Shown here piece by piece: positions 41,799 to 49,040 of a DNA stretch of 64,000 bases (position 1 is the first letter of the stretch; every line of letters begins with the position of its first letter). The translations under genes were made by a program, and so were the position numbers. Origin of the DNA: Ideonella_A sakaiensis_A. Its GTDB lineage: Bacteria > Pseudomonadota > Gammaproteobacteria > Burkholderiales > Burkholderiaceae_C. The notes below the pieces were generated by a model. The model was not told where the DNA came from. It did not search any database and was given only the letters and a program-made list of their open reading frames with translations. Where the stretch lies: contig NZ_CP182947.1 of assembly GCF_048320135.1 (NCBI RefSeq), positions 620,001 to 684,000 of the forward strand, in the 5' to 3' direction.

Positions 41799-42662
41799 AT
41801 GAAACTGCTGCGCCACGGCCCGCGGGGCCACGAAAAACCGGGCATCCTCGACAGCAAGGGCAAGGTCCGCGACCTGAGCGCGCTGATCACCGATATCACG
41901 CCGGCGACGCTGTCGCCCGAGGGACTCGCCGCGCTGCGTGCGCTCGACCTGAACAAGCTGCCGATCGTCGAACAAGGCACGCTCGGCGTGCCGTGGACCG
42001 GGATGACCAAGTTCATCGCGATCGGCCTGAACTATGCCGACCATGCGGCCGAATCGAACATGCCGATTCCGAAGGAGCCGATCGTTTTCACGAAGACGCT
42101 CGAATGCGCGGTCGGCGCGAACCACGACGTGGTGCTGCCGAAGGGCTCGAAAAAGGCCGACTGGGAGGTCGAGCTCGGCGTCGTGATCGGCAGCCGCGCG
42201 CGCTACGTGTCGGTCGAAGATGCACCCAAATTCATCGCCGGTTATTGCGTCGTCAACGATGTATCGGAGCGTGAATACCAGCTCGAGCGCGGCAGCCAGT
42301 GGGACAAGGGCAAGGGGTGCGACACCTTCGGCCCGATCGGCCCGTGGCTGGTCACCGCAGACGAGGTCGGCGATCCGCAGAAGCTGAAGATGTGGCTGGA
42401 GCTCAACGGCAAGCGCTACCAGAACGGCAGCACGAAGACGATGATCTTTAGCGCCGCGCAGATCGTCAGCTACCTGAGCGAATTCATGACGCTGAACCCC
42501 GGCGACCTGATCACCACCGGCACGCCGCCGGGCGTCGGCATGGGCGTCAAGCCGAAGCCGGTCTTCCTGAAACCCGGCGACGTGATGAAGCTCGGCATCG
42601 AGAAACTCGGCGAGCAGCAGCAGGCGGTCTACGCCTGGAACCAGAAGCGGATCGACGCCTGA
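41799..42662 (+). CDS. Fumarylacetoacetase-family hydrolase (2,4-diketo-3-deoxy-acid hydrolase-like)
   Basis: This 287-residue FAH-family protein has FIAIGLNYADHAAE, the acidic metal-binding residues in DWEVELGVVIG and VNDVSERE, and the C-terminal GDLITTGTPPGVGMG. It closely follows the pattern of the 2,4-diketo-3-deoxy-L-rhamnonate/fuconate hydrolases (LRA6-like), which split the diketo acid into pyruvate plus lactate (from deoxyhexoses) or glycolate (from pentoses). It is the fourth gene of the dehydratase operon, 30 bases after the SDR. Confidence 0.82.
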   Translation: MKLLRHGPRGHEKPGILDSKGKVRDLSALITDITPATLSPEGLAALRALDLNKLPIVEQGTLGVPWTGMTKFIAIGLNYADHAAESNMPIPKEPIVFTKTLECAVGANHDVVLPKGSKKADWEVELGVVIGSRARYVSVEDAPKFIAGYCVVNDVSEREYQLERGSQWDKGKGCDTFGPIGPWLVTADEVGDPQKLKMWLELNGKRYQNGSTKTMIFSAAQIVSYLSEFMTLNPGDLITTGTPPGVGMGVKPKPVFLKPGDVMKLGIEKLGEQQQAVYAWNQKRIDA

Positions 42663-42720
42663 GTGCCGAGCTTGTGGCATCCTCGTTCTGCCGCCCAGCG
42701 GCAGATGCGAGGGGGGACAG

Positions 42721-44019
42721 ATGGAGATCTCGAACGAACTGCAGACCGCGATCGATCACCACCGCCATGGCCGTATCGATCGCGCCCGCGAAGGCTACGA
42801 CGCGGTGCTCACCGCCGAGCCGGACAATGTGCATGCGCTGAGCGTCTCGGCGATCCTGCTGAGCCAGCTCGGCGACGACAACACCGCCATCAAGCGGCTG
42901 CAGCGCGCGATCGAACTCGAGCCGCGCAATGCGTCGCTGCACAACAACCTCGGCAATATCTTCCGCCGCCGTGACCGCGAAGAAGAAGCCTTCGAGGCCT
43001 ACCGCACAGCGATCCTCGCCGATCCTCAACACGTCGACAGCATCTGCAATCTCGCGGTGATGGTCCGCGCACGCGGCGCGATCGACGATGCGCTGGCGAT
43101 TTTCGGTCAGGCGCTCGCCGTCGACCCCGATCACGTCGAAAGCAACCACAACCTCGGCGTCACGCTGTCGCTGCTCGGCCGCAACGAGGAGGCGGCCGAC
43201 TGCTTCGAGCGCTGCTACAGCGGCGGCCGGTTGCCGGTGGTCGATCCGAGCTGGCATGCACAGACGCTCGACCACCTCGGTCGCCATCAGCGCGCGGTCG
43301 AGATCCTCGAGGCCCATGCCGCCGCGCGACCCGACGACGCGGTCGCCAAACACTACCTCGCGGCAATCCGTGGCGAACGATTGCAGCGCGCGTCGAACGC
43401 TTATGTGCGCGAGCATTTCGACGTCTTTGCGCAGAATTTCGACGAGGTGCTGGCACGGTTGAAATACAAGGGCCCGGAAATCGTCGCCGGCATCGTCAAC
43501 GAGATGTGCGAGCGCGGACCGGCCGGCATGCTCTACGACCTCGGTTGCGGCACCGGCCTGCTCGGCCCGCGGATCCGCCAATCGGCGAAGGTGCTGATCG
43601 GCGTCGACCTGTCGCCGCGCATGCTCGAGCGGGCTGGCCGCCGCAAGGTCTACGATGAACTGATCGTCTGCGAGATCACCGACGCGCTGACGCAGATCCC
43701 GCAGCACAGTGTCGACATGGCGGTGGCCGTCGATACGCTGATCTATTTCGGCGACCTGGCGCCGATCTTTGCCGGCCTGCACCGTTCGCTGAAAACCGGC
43801 GGCGCTTTCATCGCGACCGTCGAAAGCCATGCCGATGACGATCCGGCCGGCGGCAGCAAGATCCTGCCATCGGGCCGCTTCAGCCACAGCGCGGCCTACA
43901 TCCGCGAGACCGCCGCTGCAAACGGCCTGAAGCCACACGCGCTGCTGCCGATCGAGCTGCGCCTGGAGCACGGCGAGCCGGTCACCGGCCTCGTCTTCAT
44001 GCTCGAAAACCTCGCCTGA
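42721..44019 (+). CDS. TPR-repeat SAM-dependent methyltransferase
   Basis: This 432-residue protein has about four or five tetratricopeptide repeats in residues 1-210 (for example NVHALSVSAILLSQLGDDNTAIKRL and NASLHNNLGNIFRRRDREEEAF). A methyltransferase domain follows with motif I YDLGCGTGLLGPRIR near residue 272 and IGVDLSPRMLERA. TPRs suggest a protein partner or target. It lies 58 bases after the hydrolase gene but is probably a separate unit. Target unknown; the C-terminal domain resembles small-molecule or Ubi/BioC-type methyltransferases. Confidence 0.82.
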   Translation: MEISNELQTAIDHHRHGRIDRAREGYDAVLTAEPDNVHALSVSAILLSQLGDDNTAIKRLQRAIELEPRNASLHNNLGNIFRRRDREEEAFEAYRTAILADPQHVDSICNLAVMVRARGAIDDALAIFGQALAVDPDHVESNHNLGVTLSLLGRNEEAADCFERCYSGGRLPVVDPSWHAQTLDHLGRHQRAVEILEAHAAARPDDAVAKHYLAAIRGERLQRASNAYVREHFDVFAQNFDEVLARLKYKGPEIVAGIVNEMCERGPAGMLYDLGCGTGLLGPRIRQSAKVLIGVDLSPRMLERAGRRKVYDELIVCEITDALTQIPQHSVDMAVAVDTLIYFGDLAPIFAGLHRSLKTGGAFIATVESHADDDPAGGSKILPSGRFSHSAAYIRETAAANGLKPHALLPIELRLEHGEPVTGLVFMLENLA

Positions 44020-44079
44020 GTCACTGGCTCCGGATGGCGGGCCGGCCGCCGATCCGAGATCGCGCACAATAGCGCCTTG

Positions 44080-44098
44080 CATCCGGCCTCGCCGGATG
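44080..44098 (+). terminator. Hairpin after the methyltransferase gene
   Basis: CATCCGGC and GCCGGATG form a perfect 8-base-pair stem with a CTC loop, followed by TTT. It sits between the methyltransferase stop and the TPP riboswitch and may end the upstream transcript. The T-run is short, so termination may be weak. Confidence 0.45.
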
Positions 44099-44102
44099 TT
44101 TC

Positions 44103-44190
44103 GCTGGGGGTGTTGGTGCGGCGTTGGACGACGCACCGACTGAGAAAGTCCCTTTGAACCTGATTGAGGTAATCCTCGCGCAGGGAAGCA
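44103..44190 (+). promoter_or_regulatory. TPP riboswitch (THI element)
   Basis: The conserved core of the thiamin pyrophosphate riboswitch is present in order: GGGGGTG at about 44106, CTGAGA at 44140-44145, CCCTTTGAACCTGAT at 44150-44164, GGTAATCC at about 44168 and CGCAGGGAAGC at 44179-44189. The variable P3 arm, GGTGCG with CGCACC, lies in between. It is 71 bases upstream of the TonB-dependent receptor start, so TPP should repress that gene, most likely at translation, since no clear terminator follows. Confidence 0.93.
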
Positions 44191-44261
44191 GTTCCAGCGC
44201 CATCCGAGAGCCATCCCGGGCGAGCGCAGGCCAGCCGACCTGCCGCCATCCGGAAGTTCCG

Positions 44262-46442
44262 ATGCCCTGCCCGACCCACCACGCTTTCCGCACCACTGCG
44301 ATCTCTGCCGCCGCCTGCCTGCTGCTCGGCAGCGCGTTTGCACAGACCGCCACCCCGACGACCCGGCTTGAAACCGTCACGATCACCAGCCGCAACGAGC
44401 CGCTGCCGGCAGTCGGCGGCTGGAACCTGCCGCTTGGCCAGCTGCCGTTCCAGGCCGGCATCGTCAGCGCCGAGACCTTGCGCGACATCGGCGCAACGCG
44501 GCTGTCGGACATCACGCGCGTCGACCCCGCGGTCAGCGATGCCTACAACACCGAGGGCTACTGGGACTATCTGACGCTGCGCGGCTTCGTGATCGACAAC
44601 CGCTTCAACTACCGGCGCGACGGCCTGCCGATCAATGCCGAGACGTCGATCCCGCTCGGCAACAAGGAGCGGGTCGAGGTGCTGAAAGGCACCAGCGGCC
44701 TGCAGGCCGGCACCAGCGCACCCGGCGGGCTGGTCAACCTGGTCGTCAAGCGGCCACTCGACCTGCCGCTGCGCAGCGTGGAGCTCGGCTGGCGCGAGAA
44801 GGGATCAGTTCGTGGCGCGGTCGATATCAGCCAGCGTTTCGGCAATGAGCAGGTTTTCGGCCTGCGCGTCAACGCAGTCGCCGAAAAGCTCGACCCACAG
44901 GTGCGCAATGCGAGTGGCGAGAAACACCTGCTCGCATTGGCCGGCGACTGGCGCATCGGCAGCGGCACGCTGATCGAGGCCGAGATCGAGCACAGCCGGC
45001 AAAGCCAGCCCAGCGTGCCGGCCTTCAGCATGCTCGGCAATGCCGTGCCGGCGCCGGTCGACCCGCGCATCAATCTGAACAACCAGCCGTGGTCGCTGCC
45101 GGTCGTGCTGGCCGGCAATACCGGCTCGCTGCGGCTGACGCAGCGGCTTACCGACAACTGGCGCGCAACCGCGCACCTGGCCAGCCAGCAACTGCGCTCC
45201 GACGATCGCATCGCCTTTCCGTTCGGCTGCTTCGACGCCGCAACCGGAACCTACTACGGCGACCGATACTGCCCGAACGGCGACTTCGATCTGTATGACT
45301 TTCGCAGCGACAACGAGCGCCGGCGCAGCGATTCGCTCGAGCTGGCAGTCCACGGCAAGCTGCAGACCGGTGCGGTGACGCACCAATTGTCGGCCGGCGC
45401 GCTGCGCAACGTGGTGCGCCACCGCTTCGAGAAACTGGCATTCAACCCGGTCGGCACCGGCAACGTGAACGGCCGCGTGACGACGCCCGCCGATCCGAGC
45501 TTGACCTCGGACAACACCAACCGCGACGAGTCATCGACCGAACTGTTTGTCCGCGACTCAATCGCCCTGACACCGCGCCTGACCGCCTGGCTCGGCGCCC
45601 GCCACAGCCGCATCGAGCGCAGCAGCATCCGCACCGATGGCAGCGAGGCGCTGAGCTATCGCCAGTCGTTCACGACACCGTGGCTCGCCGCCAGCTATTC
45701 GATCTCTCAGGGAACGATGGTCTACGCCAGCCATGGCCACGGCATCGAAAGCGATGCAGTGGCGAACCGTGCGCGTTATACGAACCGCGGACAGGCGCTG
45801 CCGGCACTGCGCAGCCGGCAGACCGAGGTCGGCATCAAGGGCAGCAACAACGGCAACGGTGCGGGCAGCGGGCTCAGCTGGGGCATTGCGGCATTCGACA
45901 TCAGCCGCCCCGCCTACGGCGATTTCGGTGTCGACTGCTTCAGCGACGCAGTTCCCGGCACCTGCACCCGGCGCAGCGACGGCGACGCGGTGCACCGCGG
46001 CATCGAGCTCGAGGCCGGCTGGCACGGCGGGCCATGGATGGTCCAGGCCTCAGCTCAATGGCTGCATGCGCGGCGCCACGGCAGCGCCGATCCGTCGGTC
46101 AACGGCAAACGCCCGACCAATGTGCCGGCAGCGACGCTGAAGCTGCTGGCCCGTTATGACGTCGCCGCGATTCCGGGGCTGTCGATCGACGGCGGCCTGG
46201 TCGCCGAGTCGGACCGCATGGTGCTGCCGGACAACAGTGCGCGCATCGCGGGCCACGGCCGCATCGATGCCGGCCTGCGTTTCGTGCAGACAACACCGAA
46301 TGCCCGACTGCTGTGGCGTGCCGGCGTCGACAACCTGTTCGACCGCCGCGCCTGGCGCGAATCGCCCTACCAGTTCAGTCACGCCTACCTGTTCCCGATG
46401 GCGCCACGCACCTTCCGCGTCTCGGTCGAGGCGCTGCTGTGA
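44262..46442 (+). CDS. TonB-dependent outer-membrane receptor under TPP control (probable thiamin uptake)
   Basis: This 726-residue receptor has a signal peptide ending SAFAQ, a plug domain (RLSDITRVDPAVSDAYN, then VEVLKGTSGLQAGTSAPGGLVNLVVKRP) and a 22-strand-type barrel ending in a C-terminal phenylalanine/leucine strand (FRVSVEALL). By sequence alone it looks like a ferric-siderophore receptor. The TPP riboswitch directly upstream argues instead for uptake of thiamin, its phosphates or a precursor. The ATG at 44262 has GGAAG five bases upstream. It is apparently monocistronic; tRNA-Asn follows. Confidence 0.88.
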   Translation: MPCPTHHAFRTTAISAAACLLLGSAFAQTATPTTRLETVTITSRNEPLPAVGGWNLPLGQLPFQAGIVSAETLRDIGATRLSDITRVDPAVSDAYNTEGYWDYLTLRGFVIDNRFNYRRDGLPINAETSIPLGNKERVEVLKGTSGLQAGTSAPGGLVNLVVKRPLDLPLRSVELGWREKGSVRGAVDISQRFGNEQVFGLRVNAVAEKLDPQVRNASGEKHLLALAGDWRIGSGTLIEAEIEHSRQSQPSVPAFSMLGNAVPAPVDPRINLNNQPWSLPVVLAGNTGSLRLTQRLTDNWRATAHLASQQLRSDDRIAFPFGCFDAATGTYYGDRYCPNGDFDLYDFRSDNERRRSDSLELAVHGKLQTGAVTHQLSAGALRNVVRHRFEKLAFNPVGTGNVNGRVTTPADPSLTSDNTNRDESSTELFVRDSIALTPRLTAWLGARHSRIERSSIRTDGSEALSYRQSFTTPWLAASYSISQGTMVYASHGHGIESDAVANRARYTNRGQALPALRSRQTEVGIKGSNNGNGAGSGLSWGIAAFDISRPAYGDFGVDCFSDAVPGTCTRRSDGDAVHRGIELEAGWHGGPWMVQASAQWLHARRHGSADPSVNGKRPTNVPAATLKLLARYDVAAIPGLSIDGGLVAESDRMVLPDNSARIAGHGRIDAGLRFVQTTPNARLLWRAGVDNLFDRRAWRESPYQFSHAYLFPMAPRTFRVSVEALL

Positions 46443-46504
46443 CCGCCGGAAGCGAAATTTCGACATTTCGACACCGACTTCTCTGAGGGCCTCAGAACCC
46501 TGTA

Positions 46505-46510
46505 TATAAT
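46505..46510 (+). promoter_or_regulatory. -10 box of the tRNA-Asn promoter
   Basis: A perfect TATAAT ends ten bases before the mature tRNA start. A good -35 is not evident; a small dyad (CTGAGG-G-CCTCAG, 46483-46495) covers that position. Confidence 0.65.
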
Positions 46511-46520
46511 GCGAGGCTGT

Positions 46521-46596
46521 TCCTCGATAGCTCAGTCGGTAGAGCGCCGGACTGTTAATCCGTAGGTCCCTGGTTCGAGCCCAGGTCGGGGAGCCA
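46521..46596 (+). tRNA. tRNA-Asn (anticodon GTT), CCA encoded
   Basis: All four arms fold: acceptor TCCTCGA (46521-46527) with TCGGGGA (46586-46592), D arm GCTC...GAGC, anticodon loop CTGTTAA with GTT, and T arm CCTGG-TTCGAGC-CCAGG. The discriminator base is G at 46593 and CCA is encoded at 46594-46596. The gene is single and followed by its own terminator. Confidence 0.97.
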
Positions 46597-46607
46597 TTAA
46601 ACACCAA

Positions 46608-46638
46608 AGCCAGCAGGTTAGCGCCTGCTGGCTTTTTT
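46608..46638 (+). terminator. Intrinsic terminator of tRNA-Asn
   Basis: AGCCAGCAGG (46608-46617) and CCTGCTGGCT (46624-46633) form a perfect 10-base-pair stem with a TTAGCG loop, followed by six T. It lies 12 bases after the tRNA. Confidence 0.95.
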
Positions 46639-46817
46639 GTTTTCTGGGTGGAGCTGGTGCCAGTCTGGGGGATGATGATTCCGACAACTGTGAATGTGAA
46701 CAGCCAGTCGGCGCTCCCACACAGTGATGACACGCGGAGGTGCTGCAAGACAGCGACCGAAGCACCTGATTCAAGTAGACTGCACAGAATCCTGTCACCC
46801 ACCCCAAGGAGCGAGCG

Positions 46818-47153
46818 ATGGGCATCTCTGCCAGCGACGTGGTGCCATTCACCCAAGCGCGAGCCAACCTGTCGGAACTGGCAGACCAGGCCAAGGCTGG
46901 CGCCGAGAAGATCATCACCAAGAACGGCGAGAGCTATGTCGCGCTCATCGATGCAGCTCGACTCGACTATTACCACCGCCTGGAGCGCGAACGCATCCAC
47001 CTGCTGCTGATCGACGATGCCAAGCGCGGCCTTGCCGACATCGAGGCCGGCCGAACCTTCGAGGCAGACAGGTCCATCGATCAACTTCAGCAACGCCGCA
47101 AAGCAGCAGCGAAAGCTTCTTCAAAAGCCAAGCCCGCCAACAAGCGTGGCTGA
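46818..47153 (+). CDS. Phd/YefM-family antitoxin
   Basis: This 111-residue protein has the Phd/YefM N-terminal DNA-binding fold (VVPFTQARANLSELADQAKAGAEKIITKNGESYVALID). A longer C-terminal part, rich in Arg, Lys and Ala, probably wraps the toxin. An AAGGAG ribosome site precedes the ATG. It overlaps the toxin gene by eight bases, the usual antitoxin-first order. It should neutralise the toxin and repress its own promoter. Confidence 0.85.
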   Translation: MGISASDVVPFTQARANLSELADQAKAGAEKIITKNGESYVALIDAARLDYYHRLERERIHLLLIDDAKRGLADIEAGRTFEADRSIDQLQQRRKAAAKASSKAKPANKRG

Positions 47154-47529
47154 CAAGCTCTACCGGGTCGAACTGACCGCGAGTTTCCTCGAACGCCTGG
47201 AGGCCATCGAGGCGTTCCTGATCGAAGCGGATGCGGGCTCAGCTTTCGATGATCTGCTCGCTGAGCTGCGCGGAACGGTGATCCCCAATCTGCGTCGGTT
47301 TCCGCGCATCGGCAGGCGCTACCTCGACAAGCCACCGCAATCTGCGGAGGCGCTGGAACAGCTTGCCGCGCTGCCGGCCGGTGCCGCGGATGCACTGCGC
47401 GAATACCTGCATGGCGACTACCTGTTGCTCTATGCGGACATGAAGGCCGACTCGACTGTGTATCTGTTGTCGATACGTCACCACCGGCAGCTTTCATTTG
47501 ACTTTGCGCGCTTGTGGCCGAGTGGCTGA
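47146..47529 (+). CDS. RelE/ParE-superfamily toxin
   Basis: This 127-residue protein starts with GTG at 47146 inside the antitoxin gene. It has the RelE/ParE pattern: YRVELTASFLERLEAIEAFL at the start, PNLRRFPRIGRRYL, then DYLLLYADMKADSTVYLLSIRHHRQLSFDF, where the strand IRHHR is the typical C-terminal core. The family either cuts mRNA at the ribosome or inhibits gyrase; which applies here cannot be told. It is paired with the Phd/YefM protein upstream. Confidence 0.82.
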   Translation: MADKLYRVELTASFLERLEAIEAFLIEADAGSAFDDLLAELRGTVIPNLRRFPRIGRRYLDKPPQSAEALEQLAALPAGAADALREYLHGDYLLLYADMKADSTVYLLSIRHHRQLSFDFARLWPSG

Positions 47530-48098
47530 GCAACGGCAATCGAGACACTCCAGCCAAATCCGGCAGTACTACTAAAGGCCTGCCGGAGCGCGAGGCCACC
47601 TGGGTCCGCCGACTGTTCGAGAAGGCCGTCGGCGGCTCCTACGCCGTAGTGCTGCAGCCGCAGGGATGGCGCGTGCGGTGCGGCGGTACGCTAGGCTGGC
47701 AGGTCGACCAGAAGACGTCTGGCATCGACCAGATCTTGCCGACGATGCGAACCGACGTCGTCCCGGACCACGCTCCCTCGGGGCGGCGGATCGTCATCGA
47801 CACCAAGTTCACATCGATTGTCACCGGCGGCTGGTATCGAGAGGAGACATTGCGAAGCGGATACGTCTACCAGATCTACGCCTATCTGCGATCACAGGTC
47901 GGACGCGGCGATCCGCTTGCAGATTGCGCCAGCGGCCTGTTGCTTCACCCTTCCGTGGGCGATGCCGTTGATGAGATGGTGATCATCCAGGGGCATGGGG
48001 TCCGATTTGCAACGGTGGATTTGGCAGCATCATCCAGAGAGATTCGAACGCAATTGTTGCGACTCTGCCAGGCACCGCTATTCCCTGTCCTTACATAA
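47514..48098 (+). pseudogene. Truncated McrC-like restriction nuclease subunit
   Basis: This frame of about 194 residues contains only the C-terminal nuclease part of McrC (McrBC 5-methylcytosine restriction). It has the LFEKAVGGSYAVVLQPQGW region, D81 in MRTDVVPDH, and D96-x-K98 in RIVIDTKF as the PD-(D/E)xK core, then SGYVYQIYAYL and ASGLLLHP. McrC is normally about 350-450 residues, so the N-terminal half is missing and the reading frame runs back into the toxin gene end, with no ribosome site of its own. No McrB GTPase is nearby. It is most likely a deletion remnant of a defence locus; a stand-alone nuclease is a less likely alternative. Confidence 0.7.
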
Positions 48099-48158
48099 GT
48101 ACGGATCTCACCCGAGGATCTTGTTTTTGGGGCGGCGATCGGAGAACCGGCTCGCGCT

Positions 48159-48862
48159 TCATCCATCCGCCGCATCCCACATCAATGCCAACGCCAGCAG
48201 CGCCTGCATGCTGGCCTGCCGTAACAGTGAGTCGTCCTTCGGCAGATAAAACCGCGGCCTGCGGCTGTCCGCGACGTCAACGGCAGCCAGCGCCCGCCCG
48301 CCGTCCTCGATCAGATACCCGATCGGCTGTGGAAGCTCGATGAGCGTGCCTTGGCCTTGTGCACCGAGCGCACGCTCAGCGTGCGTCCGCCGGCAACGAG
48401 GCGGCCACGGCGCTCGATCTTCAGCGTGCCGACCAGCGGCCGCGATTCCTGCAACTCGAGTCGCGTGCCGGACGGCGCAAATTCGCATTGCAGTGTCAGC
48501 GGCTTCGGTGCCCATTCGACGATGCCGATCGACATCGTGCGTCGGCTGACCGAACAGTTCGCGGTGGTCGTTTCGCCGCCGGCTGCGATCAGCGAATAAC
48601 GAAGGGCTGCGCGGTTGGCGATGCTGAAATCGTCGAACAGCGCGAGGCGGCTTGCCGAGCGTTCGTATGTCACTGTCTGGCCGAGCAGTTCCGCGCTGCC
48701 GTGCCGGCCGGAATCGAGGCCGCGGAGCTCGATGACCTCACTGCGACTGGACAACTCGTCGGGCAGCTGCATCCGGGCCGGCTCGATCGCCGCACAGCCG
48801 GCGGTGATCGCGGCAATCGTCAGCAGCGCGGCGATGCGCCGCAGCAGTCGGAGACATTCCAT
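48159..48862 (-). pseudogene. Frameshifted lipoprotein gene
   Basis: From 48862 the frame reads a lipoprotein signal (LTIAAITAGC, lipobox cysteine near residue 23) and continues normally to about 48355 (GRTLSVRSVHKA), where it runs into unrelated residues and a stop at 48311. The natural continuation, QGTLIELPQPIGYLIEDGG to the stop at 48159, is in the next frame. The total of 704 bases is one short of whole codons, so a single-base loss within the repeated CAAGGCCAAGGCAC is likely. Intact, it would be about 234 residues. It may be real decay or a sequencing error. Family not recognised. Confidence 0.65.
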
Positions 48863-49040
48863 CTTGCACCGCGGAACGGTTGGCCGCGTGTTGGTGGCGA
48901 AGCCGCGATGCTCATTGCCCTCTGTTGCCGTCGCGTTGCAATGGAAGCCGGTCCGGTTTCAGTTGTAGCCATCGGGCCCCCTATGCCAGCGCTCGCCGCA
49001 AATCCTCATCGATCAACGCCACCCCGCCCGCGAAGACGAC

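Noticed and set aside
44262..46442. Siderophore receptor under Fur control
   Set aside because: No Fur box is visible upstream, while a complete TPP riboswitch is; thiamin-related uptake is the better reading.
46521..48200. Integration site (attL/attR) at tRNA-Asn
   Set aside because: I looked for a repeat of the tRNA 3' end downstream to about 48200 and saw none, and there is no integrase gene in the window.
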